Origin: Burkholderiales bacterium
GTDB lineage: Bacteria; Pseudomonadota; Gammaproteobacteria; Burkholderiales; Nitrosomonadaceae
DNA length: 64,000 nt
Assembly: GCA_024235755.1 (NCBI GenBank)
Contig: JACKLV010000001.1
Location: forward strand, 223,805-287,804
Direction: 5' to 3'
Shown here: positions 35,922-43,974 of the stretch, piece after piece
Layout: each line of letters starts with the position of its first letter
Numbering within the stretch: the stretch's first letter is position 1
Program-made: the position numbers and the translations under genes
Notes under the pieces: model-generated
The model's database searches: none
Told to the model about the DNA's origin: nothing
Seen by the model: only the letters and a program-made list of their open reading frames with translations

Positions 35922-36380
35922 ATGCACTCTTTTAAAACCAATGTATCCAGACAACAGACTAGAATATATTTAATACCGACAATCATTATTACACTTACCT
36001 TTTTTCTAAACGGTACAGGGCAAGCAGAACTCATTTTATTCACGCACAATAAAGTTATCGAAAGTGACGCTGGATATATGCTACTGAGCTGGAAAAATCC
36101 ATTGCGCATACCTGTCGAATTACAACAGGCCAGTCACTCAACCTTTGTCAACGCCACTACAGTTTATCGAGGAAAAAACAGTTCGATTATGCTTTCTGGT
36201 TTATCAGATGGCACATACTACTACCGCATACGTGCTCAAGGTAGCTTATGGTCTGATACTGTTACCCTGCATGTTTCACATCATGCACTGGTCAAGGCCT
36301 GGTTGCTATTCATTCTCGGTGCCTGCGTCTTTTCCGGCATTGTCTGGGTAATCATCAGAGGTGCAGCAAGTGAATCATGA
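35922..36380 (+). CDS. FN3-like single-pass membrane protein
   Basis: A 152-residue protein with a signal segment (about 15-35), an extracytoplasmic beta-sandwich resembling fibronectin type III (YMLLSWKNP, VELQQAS, LSDGTYYYRIRA, WSDTVTLHV), and a C-terminal membrane helix (about 125-146) ending in Arg/Gly. The domain probably faces the periplasm. The gene runs into the start of the symporter gene, so the two products are likely made together. It may be an accessory or sensor for the transporter; that is inference. Confidence 0.6.
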   Translation: MHSFKTNVSRQQTRIYLIPTIIITLTFFLNGTGQAELILFTHNKVIESDAGYMLLSWKNPLRIPVELQQASHSTFVNATTVYRGKNSSIMLSGLSDGTYYYRIRAQGSLWSDTVTLHVSHHALVKAWLLFILGACVFSGIVWVIIRGAASES

Positions 36381-37797
36381 TGTTTTATTTTTATCACCTA
36401 TAACAGGTGGAATATTGCTGACAATCCTCAGTTTGATTTGGATTTCCCTGGGAATATATTGGGGGAGAAAAAACAAGCATTTTGAACAGCATGCACTTGC
36501 CGGGCGCAATGTTGGTCTGGCTCTCGCTTCAGCAACGGCGGTAGCGACCTGGATCACTTCCAATACAACCATGCTGGCGCCTCAATTCGCGCTGCAAATG
36601 GGTGTCTGGGGCATGCTGGCATACAGCACTGCTGCTTTTGGATTATTTCTTTTTGCGCCAATGGCTAAACGCATTCGCACACTGATGCCACATGGATATA
36701 CATCGGGTGATTTTATGCGCTTACGCTATGGTAAAACAACCTGGTGTATTTTTCTTTTTTTTACGTTGTTCTACAGCCTGACTTGGCTCGTCAGCATGGC
36801 AATGGCGGGAGGAATACTGTTGAATGCTTTGTCCGGCATTCCTTATATATATGGCATGAGCGTGCTTCTACTGGTATGTATTGCATACACCATGCGTGGC
36901 GGACTCCATGCGGTTATTGGCACTGATTTTATTCAAAGCCTGATTATTTTGTTAGGAATAGTTGCTGTTGGATTTGCTGTATTAAACCACGTCAGCATCG
37001 AAACCATTCACGCCAACCTTGCCGCATATAAACCAGCGCTACTGAATGTCATGTTTCCAGCCGCAATTATGGTTGTATTTAATAATCTGCTGTTTGGATT
37101 GGGGGAAGTATTTCATAACAACGTCTGGTGGAGTAGAGCTTTCGCTTTCCGTGATGGCATAGGACAAAAAGCTTTTGTGATTGCAGGACTTATCTGGCTG
37201 CCGATACCGGTTGCCGCCGGATTTATCGCTCTGGCATCAGGAGCGTTGGATATTGCTGTTCCAAGTGCAGACATGGCAGGCCCACTCGTTACTGCCAATG
37301 TCCTTGGTACTACGGGTGCTGTGGCTATTTTTATTGTTGTTTTCTGTTCCTTGGCATCCAGTATCGACAGTTTGCTTGCCGCAACTGCTGATCTCATCAC
37401 TGAGGATATCTACCGTAAGACTTGCCGTCCCGAAGCCAGCACCGAACAATTAAAAAAGGCTGCACAGATTATTACTCTTCTGATAGGCCTAGGTACATGG
37501 CTCATTTGTTTGCCCCGTATTGGCACCTTAGCTACCGTTTTGTTTTTTGCTGGACCAGTAGCGGGCAGTATGATCTGGCCTGTTATTACCGGATTATACT
37601 GGGAGCGCGCCACATCTATGGGTGCTATCAGTGGGATGTTACTTGGCAGCGCACTGGGACTGATAGCATATTTCCAGATTGGCTGGTACGTTGCTTCATT
37701 GGTAGGCGCAACTGTTTCCATGCTATGTGTACTCTACTTTGCCTACTGCCATCCGGGCCAATATGACTGGAAACGATTACAGGAGAATCAACCATGA
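36370..37797 (+). CDS. Sodium:solute symporter (SSS family)
   Basis: About 475 residues with 12-13 membrane helices. HALAGRNVGLALASATAVATW near the N-terminus is the SSS signature region, where sodium-site residues reside, and MPHGYTSGDF follows helix 2. GTP/GLG-rich loops and the long helix around 150-200 fit the family. Two GTG starts are possible: 36361 and 36370; I prefer 36370 because AGAGG lies 10 nt upstream. The substrate is unknown. It overlaps the upstream FN3 gene and, by 4 bp (ATGA), the downstream microprotein. Confidence 0.85.
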   Translation: MNHDVLFLSPITGGILLTILSLIWISLGIYWGRKNKHFEQHALAGRNVGLALASATAVATWITSNTTMLAPQFALQMGVWGMLAYSTAAFGLFLFAPMAKRIRTLMPHGYTSGDFMRLRYGKTTWCIFLFFTLFYSLTWLVSMAMAGGILLNALSGIPYIYGMSVLLLVCIAYTMRGGLHAVIGTDFIQSLIILLGIVAVGFAVLNHVSIETIHANLAAYKPALLNVMFPAAIMVVFNNLLFGLGEVFHNNVWWSRAFAFRDGIGQKAFVIAGLIWLPIPVAAGFIALASGALDIAVPSADMAGPLVTANVLGTTGAVAIFIVVFCSLASSIDSLLAATADLITEDIYRKTCRPEASTEQLKKAAQIITLLIGLGTWLICLPRIGTLATVLFFAGPVAGSMIWPVITGLYWERATSMGAISGMLLGSALGLIAYFQIGWYVASLVGATVSMLCVLYFAYCHPGQYDWKRLQENQP

Positions 37798-37916
37798 TTT
37801 TTTCAGCCGAATTTCTTTCATATCTAATTTACGGCGCGCTTGGATGGTGCATTATAACCAGCACGGCGTTGATTATCCTGTTACTAAAGGAATGGAAAAA
37901 GGGGAATTTATGGTAA
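37794..37916 (+). CDS. 40-residue membrane microprotein
   Basis: A complete small frame starts at the ATG that overlaps the symporter stop (ATGA) and ends at a TAA overlapping the start of the next gene by 7 bp. The product has one hydrophobic helix (about residues 8-31) followed by a Lys/Trp-rich cytoplasmic end (KEWKKGNLW). AGGAG lies 8 nt upstream of the ATG. Short single-helix proteins encoded next to SSS transporters are known as symporter small accessory proteins; this matches in size and position. Homology is not proven. Confidence 0.75.
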   Translation: MIFSAEFLSYLIYGALGWCIITSTALIILLLKEWKKGNLW

Positions 37917-39001
37917 CCAAACCCGCCGCAAAAGTCGAACATATCATTCCAAACAAACCCAAAATGAATCTAATCGGACTATGTCCTGATCCGGAAGATC
38001 TGATCAACCAACAACCGCGGATTTGCTTGCAAAAACTCAAACCGCTGGCTTACAAATCAATTTTGTCCTCAGATCTGTTTGATGCCGAAATGTTGTATGA
38101 AGTCAGTAAAGTTGCTGCCTATCTACAGCTAAAAAGAATTACTCCGGTCAATGTACTGAGCGACAAAATTCTGGCCACTGCATTTTTTGAACCCAGCACT
38201 CGCACGCGGTTATCCTTTGAAAGCTCCATGTTGCATCTGGGAGGAAAAACACTCAGCGTAGCCGAAGCCGCTTCCACTGGCGTAGCCAAAGGCGAAAAAC
38301 TGTTGGATATCGGCCAGATGTTTAACAGTTACGCTGATGTCGTTGTCATCCGCCACACGCAGCAAAAAGCGATACAAGAACTGAGTGAATATTTACGAAT
38401 TCCCATGATTAACGGTGGAAACGGTTCAGATGAACACCCTACACAAGCACTTGCCGACTGGTATACGCTATTGAAATGGAAACCAACCCTTGCAATAGAT
38501 ACACCCTCTCAGAATCAATTGCATTTAGGTATAGTCGGCACACCTGGAAACATGCGTACAGTGAAAAGCTTTTTGATAATGGCGCTGCTATTTAAAAAAG
38601 ATATCGAACGAATCACCATTGTCTCCGAAATGGCCGACCCATTGGGCGTAGAAGTTCAGTCTTTCTGTGATTCCAGTCCTATTCCCATTTATATCAGCAA
38701 CGACCTGCAGACAGTGGTAAGCGACCTTGATGTTATATACATGAATTCTATTGCTTTCCTCGGCGATGGTTACCGCATGCTGGGTTCCCGTTTTAAACTG
38801 AACAAAGATACAAAATTCAAAAGGGATGCCGTCATCTTGCACCCTCTTGCACGGAAAGATGAACTTGATGTCAGCCTGGATCATACACCGCATAATCTTT
38901 ATTTCAATCAGGCTGATGGCGCTGTTTTCATCCGCCAGGCACTACTTTTGAGTATTTTTGACCGACTAGAACAGATTTTTCCCGATACGCTAATAGCATA
39001 A
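37910..39001 (+). CDS. Aspartate carbamoyltransferase homologue, altered acceptor site
   Basis: A 363-residue member of the aspartate/ornithine carbamoyltransferase superfamily. The carbamoyl-phosphate site is intact: FFEPSTRTRLSFE (Ser96-Thr-Arg98-Thr-Arg100), VIRHTQ (Arg148), HPTQ (His176), and Lys127 in VAKGEK. HPLARKDEL and FIRQALL also align with PyrB. But the aspartate-recognition loop of PyrB, YMTRVQ, reads YMNSIA here, so the Arg and Gln that bind aspartate are Ser280 and Ala282. The ATG at 37910 has AAGGGGAA upstream; longer in-frame starts overlap the symporter. About 50 extra N-terminal residues precede the core. True PyrB is probably elsewhere in the genome. Confidence 0.8.
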   Translation: MVTKPAAKVEHIIPNKPKMNLIGLCPDPEDLINQQPRICLQKLKPLAYKSILSSDLFDAEMLYEVSKVAAYLQLKRITPVNVLSDKILATAFFEPSTRTRLSFESSMLHLGGKTLSVAEAASTGVAKGEKLLDIGQMFNSYADVVVIRHTQQKAIQELSEYLRIPMINGGNGSDEHPTQALADWYTLLKWKPTLAIDTPSQNQLHLGIVGTPGNMRTVKSFLIMALLFKKDIERITIVSEMADPLGVEVQSFCDSSPIPIYISNDLQTVVSDLDVIYMNSIAFLGDGYRMLGSRFKLNKDTKFKRDAVILHPLARKDELDVSLDHTPHNLYFNQADGAVFIRQALLLSIFDRLEQIFPDTLIA

Positions 39002-39044
39002 AAAAACAAGCGACATTAAATATACAAACAACTGAGGTAATACG

Positions 39045-41009
39045 ATGTGTGGAATAGCCGGCTTATGGAGTCCTTTAAATTTTGATCAGAATAACGATAA
39101 ATATGTCCACCAAATGGCTGCACAGCTGTTACACCGCGGACCAGACGGACGCGGTTTTCATATCGATGCGAACGAAGGTATCGCCATGGCGCATACACGC
39201 TTGTCCATTATCGACCTGGATACAGGACAACAACCGATTCATGACCACTACGCACGGCTGACATTAACCGCAAATGGTGAGTTCTATGATTACAAACGAA
39301 TTCGCGGATTGCTAGCTACTGACGGCTTTAACTTCACGACTAAATCAGATAGCGAAATCGCGCTCAAACTTTATCGCAAACATGGCCTGGATTTTGTCGA
39401 CCATTTACGTGGGGAATTTGCGTTCTCACTTTTTGACGCCACGAATCAACAACTCATTCTGGTACGGGATCGGTTCGGTATCCGTCCACTTTTTTATCAC
39501 ATAACCAAAGAAGCTGTATATTACGGTTCAGAGATCAAGTCCCTGCTAGCGCATCCCCATGTGCCGCGTAATATTTCCGCAAAGGCTCAACTGCATCAGA
39601 TGATGCAGGTAATGGTACCGGGCGAAACTATTTTCGAAAATATTCATGTATTGAAACCTGGCCACATGCTGATCATCAAAAAAAATAACAATCGACTTGA
39701 AATTGAAGAGAAGTGTTACTGGGATGCAGAGTTTCCGCTTGATGGCGAACATATACAGCGAACTGATGATGCTCATATTGAAGCTGTCCGCGAAGTATTG
39801 ATCGAGTCAGTTGCCCTGCGCCTCGAAGCCGACGTACCGGTTGCCTGTTATCTCTCCGGTGGTATAGACAGCTGCTCGATTCTAGGCATGGCATCATCTA
39901 TCCAGCAATCACCCGTTAAGGCATTTACAATCAGCTTCGATGACTCACGGTACGATGAAGCAGCGATTGCGACAGAAATGGCTAAAAAATGTGGCGCGGA
40001 CCAGGATATTTTAGATGTTTCTGCAACAGATTTATATGGCCAGAATTTCGAAAAAGCAGTCTGGCATTCTGAACGAACTTTTTATAACACATTGGGCGTA
40101 GCCAAAATGCTGATGAGCCAGCATGTCACTGATCATCAGTTCAAAGTGGTAATTACCGGAGAAGGTTCTGACGAGTTTTTTGGTGGCTATGCCGCCTTCA
40201 AACGCGATATGTTTATTCATGACCCTGATTACCATGGCGAGCAAATGAATGCGAAACTTATGGCCAGCAATAAAGTTTTCAGTGGCTCAGTTCTTGCAGA
40301 AAAGTCTGTTTCACACCCGGCATTTGAAGAAATCATGGGGTTTACACCCTCATGGATCCAACCCTGGATGCTGGTGCTCGAGCAAGTTAAGCCATTGCTC
40401 TCAAAATCTTTTCTGGAAGAGCTGGGAGATTATGATCCTGTAAGTACCATTGCTAACAGCCTGGACGAAACAAAGCTCAAAGGTCGCCATCCACTCGATA
40501 AAGCACAATATAGCTGGATCAAGACCATGCTCGAAGGTCAAATTCTGAATTGGGGTGGTGACCGTGTCGATATGGCCAATTCACTGGAATCACGCCCAGC
40601 TTTCCTCGATCATTATGTTACAGAGCTTGCTGCCACGCTGCCGCCACATGTGCGCATACGCAATGGCATTGAAAAATGGGTATTACGCGAAGCCATGAAG
40701 AATCTACTACCCGATGTACTTTACAAACGTGAGAAATTCGCTTTCATGGCACCCCCTGCACACACCGATCAGAAAAAAACACAAGCCATTTATGACCTTC
40801 TAAACAGATATTTAACACCGGAGCAAATTGAACAAACAGGTATTTTTGATCCAAAGGCATTTAAAATACTTATTGATAATTATCATCGTGATTCTGATCA
40901 CACAAGACAAACGCGCCAGGATATTATCCTGAATCATGCGATTGGACTGCATGCCGCAAACGATATGTTTTTACATATCCCAACCGGCGCATCGTTGCAA
41001 AGCACTTGA
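39045..41009 (+). CDS. asnB: Glutamine-dependent asparagine synthetase
   Basis: A 654-residue AsnB-type enzyme that amidates aspartate with glutamine nitrogen and ATP. The protein starts MCGIAGLW, leaving Cys2 as nucleophile of the class II glutaminase domain, with RLSIIDLDTGQQP and the NGEFYD loop. The synthetase domain has SGGIDSCS (about residues 272-279) and VITGEGSDEFFGGY. GAGG precedes the ATG. It is 43 nt after the carbamoyltransferase gene, completing a five-gene unit. The actual acceptor could be aspartate or another carboxylate. Confidence 0.88.
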   Translation: MCGIAGLWSPLNFDQNNDKYVHQMAAQLLHRGPDGRGFHIDANEGIAMAHTRLSIIDLDTGQQPIHDHYARLTLTANGEFYDYKRIRGLLATDGFNFTTKSDSEIALKLYRKHGLDFVDHLRGEFAFSLFDATNQQLILVRDRFGIRPLFYHITKEAVYYGSEIKSLLAHPHVPRNISAKAQLHQMMQVMVPGETIFENIHVLKPGHMLIIKKNNNRLEIEEKCYWDAEFPLDGEHIQRTDDAHIEAVREVLIESVALRLEADVPVACYLSGGIDSCSILGMASSIQQSPVKAFTISFDDSRYDEAAIATEMAKKCGADQDILDVSATDLYGQNFEKAVWHSERTFYNTLGVAKMLMSQHVTDHQFKVVITGEGSDEFFGGYAAFKRDMFIHDPDYHGEQMNAKLMASNKVFSGSVLAEKSVSHPAFEEIMGFTPSWIQPWMLVLEQVKPLLSKSFLEELGDYDPVSTIANSLDETKLKGRHPLDKAQYSWIKTMLEGQILNWGGDRVDMANSLESRPAFLDHYVTELAATLPPHVRIRNGIEKWVLREAMKNLLPDVLYKREKFAFMAPPAHTDQKKTQAIYDLLNRYLTPEQIEQTGIFDPKAFKILIDNYHRDSDHTRQTRQDIILNHAIGLHAANDMFLHIPTGASLQST

Positions 41010-41183
41010 CCATTTGTCTGAAGCGCGCTGCGGCATGCCTGTTTATTATTGCATATGATTAACACCACTTTTTGGCTCCGGCTTGTCCGGTGTCAATAGT
41101 CACATCTCCAGATCAATCTCGTCAAAAAACCCTGCAACATCTGGCTCAGCACGAAACGACTGAGAAAACTGTATCCACTATTT

Positions 41184-41573
41184 TTACAATCTCGCGCTCT
41201 CGTAATGGGCTGTCTGCGCCCATTCCGGACGCATAAATAACAACTCGCCGCGCATTGCCTGGGGTACATTCAGTCCGCAATCGTCAATTTCCTTTTGCGC
41301 TTGAGCGAACGCATCGATAAATGTAATCTTGATACGCGCATTACGTGCGCCTAGAAACAATCCCGATATAACCAGAAATCCTGCATACGTGATCCAGAGA
41401 GAATAGCCGCATTCCTGTTCGAAAAAATTTTCTTCGCTGAATGCAGCGCCGCAATCGCGCATCAAATAACGCAGTGAGTGGATCAATTCATCGTGACTGC
41501 GACCAAAATGTTTTGCGATCACTTGCGTGCTAACCACCACTTTATTGTTTGTAATACTTACTATTTTTTCCAT
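41184..41573 (-). CDS. Rha-like phage regulatory protein
   Basis: A 129-residue protein with the pRha pattern: VVVSTQVIAKHFGRSHDELIHSLR, then AAFSEENFFE, WITYAGFLVISG and AQKEID. Rha proteins are phage-borne regulators found in temperate phages. An ACGGAGA site precedes the ATG. No other phage gene of structural or lysogeny type surrounds it, so it looks like an isolated cargo gene or remnant. Confidence 0.75.
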   Translation of the reverse strand: MEKIVSITNNKVVVSTQVIAKHFGRSHDELIHSLRYLMRDCGAAFSEENFFEQECGYSLWITYAGFLVISGLFLGARNARIKITFIDAFAQAQKEIDDCGLNVPQAMRGELLFMRPEWAQTAHYESARL

Positions 41574-41614
41574 GATTATCTCCGTTCGAATCCGGTTTTA
41601 AAATCAACCAAAAA

Positions 41615-41752
41615 TCATTCGATCAGCGACACCCACACCGGTTTGCCAGAACGAGCTGGTGACACCCGGTTGATATCGCTTGTCATTGCCTTAAGCATGA
41701 TGTCTTTCATCATTTTTTCTGCTTTTGCGTTACTGTATCCCAAAGTAGTCAT
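41615..41752 (-). CDS. Candidate 45-residue protein upstream of rha
   Basis: A short minus-strand frame starting MTTLGYSNAKAEKMMKDIM and ending near 41615, 41 nt before the Rha-like gene. It is basic and Met/Lys-rich, with KPVWVSLIE at the end. AAAGGG lies about 11 nt upstream of the ATG. The arrangement suggests co-transcription with the Rha-like gene. No family is recognised. Confidence 0.4.
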   Translation of the reverse strand: MTTLGYSNAKAEKMMKDIMLKAMTSDINRVSPARSGKPVWVSLIE

Positions 41753-42249
41753 GCAAAATATTGCCCTTTGGTCATAATTTTGGAAGGTTTTTAAAACATA
41801 GTTCGATCATGTTTTGCATCATGAAAAATTTCTTGTCCGGTTTGTCCGGGATGAAAAATAGCAAGGAATACCGCCAGATCGTTAGAAACTGTGTTGTTTG
41901 CAACTGACGGCGCACATCATGCAACTGCACACGATAGCAGCGCGACACCTTATTTATCCGGCTGTGATCATTCCGGTGGCCGGCATTGTTTTGGTCATAC
42001 CGATAAACGGCCTAGCCGTGTTTAAATGTATCAGTCCAGCTTCACATCATGTTTTTACGCAATCCGCCTGATCAGAATCACAAAAAGATTAAATAACTTG
42101 AGAGCTGACTGACACTCTGTATCCGAATGATTGCAGGGTATCTTCCCATTCATTGAATACACATCTACGTAAAGTTCGCTTTATACCTGCGCAGACCAAA
42201 AACCATTATGGAAAGCTGCAGGGTCTTACTGAATAGTCATGTTTCATTT
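41753..42249. other. Intergenic region, no gene seen
   Basis: About 500 bp without a convincing gene on either strand. It contains repeated TTGTCCGG strings (41834-41855) that also occur near 41080, possibly a short dispersed element, and several GGCCGG-type palindromes near 41975-42020. I see no clear promoter or terminator. Confidence 0.3.
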
Positions 42250-43695
42250 TCAAGGAGGATTGGGAATCGTGGACTCTCCCCAGACAGAAAAACCAAGATG
42301 AGCCATGACATGACGCTGGGCAGAACCTTGTGGTGCCGAGCTGCGGTTGTGAAGATCGATCGGTGCGCCAGATGGCTCCCGTTCGTGTTCCCGCTGAAAT
42401 TCGCCGGTGGCATAGTACTCGTTTACAACATCATCGGTTTCGTAGTCCATCCAGATACGCAGTTGCTGGGATTGAGGAAGGCTACGCATCACGGGATTTG
42501 TGCGATCCAGTTCCATGATGGCAAATAATGTGTGCTGAATTTTGCCAGCAAGCGAGAGATAAAAACTTTCCGTTACAGGCGAATCTGTTCCTCTCAGGCG
42601 TCTACGAATAAAAGTCTCCCCCATTGGTGCAAGATTCGGCCCCGTTTGAGGCGCAGGAACAGTATATGGCGTCATAGTTGGCCGTTGCTCACCGGACAAC
42701 TCGCGACCGGGCAGGTTTTCAATGAATCGGCGTGCAACCGGATCTCCATGTTCCCACATCCATTGCCGCATTGCCGGATTGGTCAATGACCGGGCGACGA
42801 ACTGCGGATAAGCCTGGAACAGGCCCATTGAAGCCTCACTCCCACCCAATGCTTCACTCACATAGTCTCCGAAGTCCTCCCATGGAGTCCGGGCCAGGAG
42901 CTCGAAGATCGCGCCACCCAGTGAAGCACGGCGTACGTTTTCCCGATCATAGCCGCGCCAAGTAGCGGTTGGAACCATGACATAAAACAGCTGGTCATGC
43001 GCCTGAATCAACGCCTCTTCCGACGACATGCCGGCCCTTTGTCCGATCTCAGAGAGGCGTTGAGGAATAAAGTATTCAAGGGAAGCTTGTTCCTCATCGG
43101 TGTGCGCCGCCATCACAGAATCCGGTGATGCCAGCGATTCCCGCGGCGCCCTGGGTAGAGTGCCGGCCCTGATTGCTTTTCCAGCTTCCCGCGCTTCGAA
43201 TTCTGCAGACAGATTCTGCAAAAATGCGGATTTGAACGTATTATTATTTCGCCCTCCCTTTCGATACTGCGCAAGATGTGCGAGCTCATGGGTCAGAACC
43301 GCTTTGCCCGCTACCGACTCGGGTCTGTACGTATCCGGATTCAGATAAATGTTTCCGGATATCATCAACCCGTCCGCGCCATATGAACGCGTCAGGCTAC
43401 GCGCTTTTCCATCGATATAAACCGGGATCGTCGGCATTTGCAATCCAAGGCGGGGAGCAATTGATTCAACAGTATCATTCATTTGGAAACGTCGCACATC
43501 GCCAAATCGACTGTCAGCATGTACGCTGACTTTGTTGAACTCAGATTTAGGCACGGTCTGATCACCGGTCATTCGATGTCGCTGGAGTATTGCTTGCACC
43601 TCCCGGCTTTGACCTGCAAATAACCGGCCACGCTTTGGAAAATTTGCAGCCGCTGTCTGCTGAACAGTCTTCGTTTTTTTTGTGAAAGTATGCAT
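42250..43695 (-). CDS. DUF4157 (eCIS core domain) putative zincin
   Basis: A 481-residue protein without a signal peptide. A DUF4157-type module (about 60-165) carries THELAHLAQYRKGG with the HExxH-like pair His136 and His140, followed by EFEAREAGKAI, the usual downstream Glu block. DUF4157 domains are common in proteins linked to extracellular contractile injection systems and other exported toxins. The remaining 300 residues are unfamiliar. No injection-system genes are next to it. Metal binding is inferred from the motif. Confidence 0.75.
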   Translation of the reverse strand: MHTFTKKTKTVQQTAAANFPKRGRLFAGQSREVQAILQRHRMTGDQTVPKSEFNKVSVHADSRFGDVRRFQMNDTVESIAPRLGLQMPTIPVYIDGKARSLTRSYGADGLMISGNIYLNPDTYRPESVAGKAVLTHELAHLAQYRKGGRNNNTFKSAFLQNLSAEFEAREAGKAIRAGTLPRAPRESLASPDSVMAAHTDEEQASLEYFIPQRLSEIGQRAGMSSEEALIQAHDQLFYVMVPTATWRGYDRENVRRASLGGAIFELLARTPWEDFGDYVSEALGGSEASMGLFQAYPQFVARSLTNPAMRQWMWEHGDPVARRFIENLPGRELSGEQRPTMTPYTVPAPQTGPNLAPMGETFIRRRLRGTDSPVTESFYLSLAGKIQHTLFAIMELDRTNPVMRSLPQSQQLRIWMDYETDDVVNEYYATGEFQREHEREPSGAPIDLHNRSSAPQGSAQRHVMAHLGFSVWGESTIPNPP

Positions 43696-43974
43696 GATTT
43701 TTTCCCGTTAGTTTGCCGCGCAGCAAACAGCACTCGCATACGCCCATATTAAAGCATTCATGTGAGGTTTATCACAGCATTAACAGTATTCACTTATTAA
43801 TATAACAATGCTTGCGCAACATTGCAGGCTGTTGGATTATAGGAGTAATCAATATGAAATTATATTGATTAAAGTATCAGCCTGTCCTGTCAGGAATATA
43901 CGCGATCGGAGAGGAGTGTTCAAAATTCCTCGCGCCTAAGCGGGAATCAATTACCCACACAATGGAGAAAAGCA

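Noticed and set aside
37727..37909. N-terminal extension of the carbamoyltransferase homologue by 61 codons
   Set aside because: It would overlap the symporter and the whole microprotein gene, and the ATG at 37910 has a good ribosome site.
41834..41856. TTGTCCGG repeats as a transposon end
   Set aside because: Short copies occur at 41078 and 41834-41855, but no terminal inverted repeat, target duplication or transposase was found.
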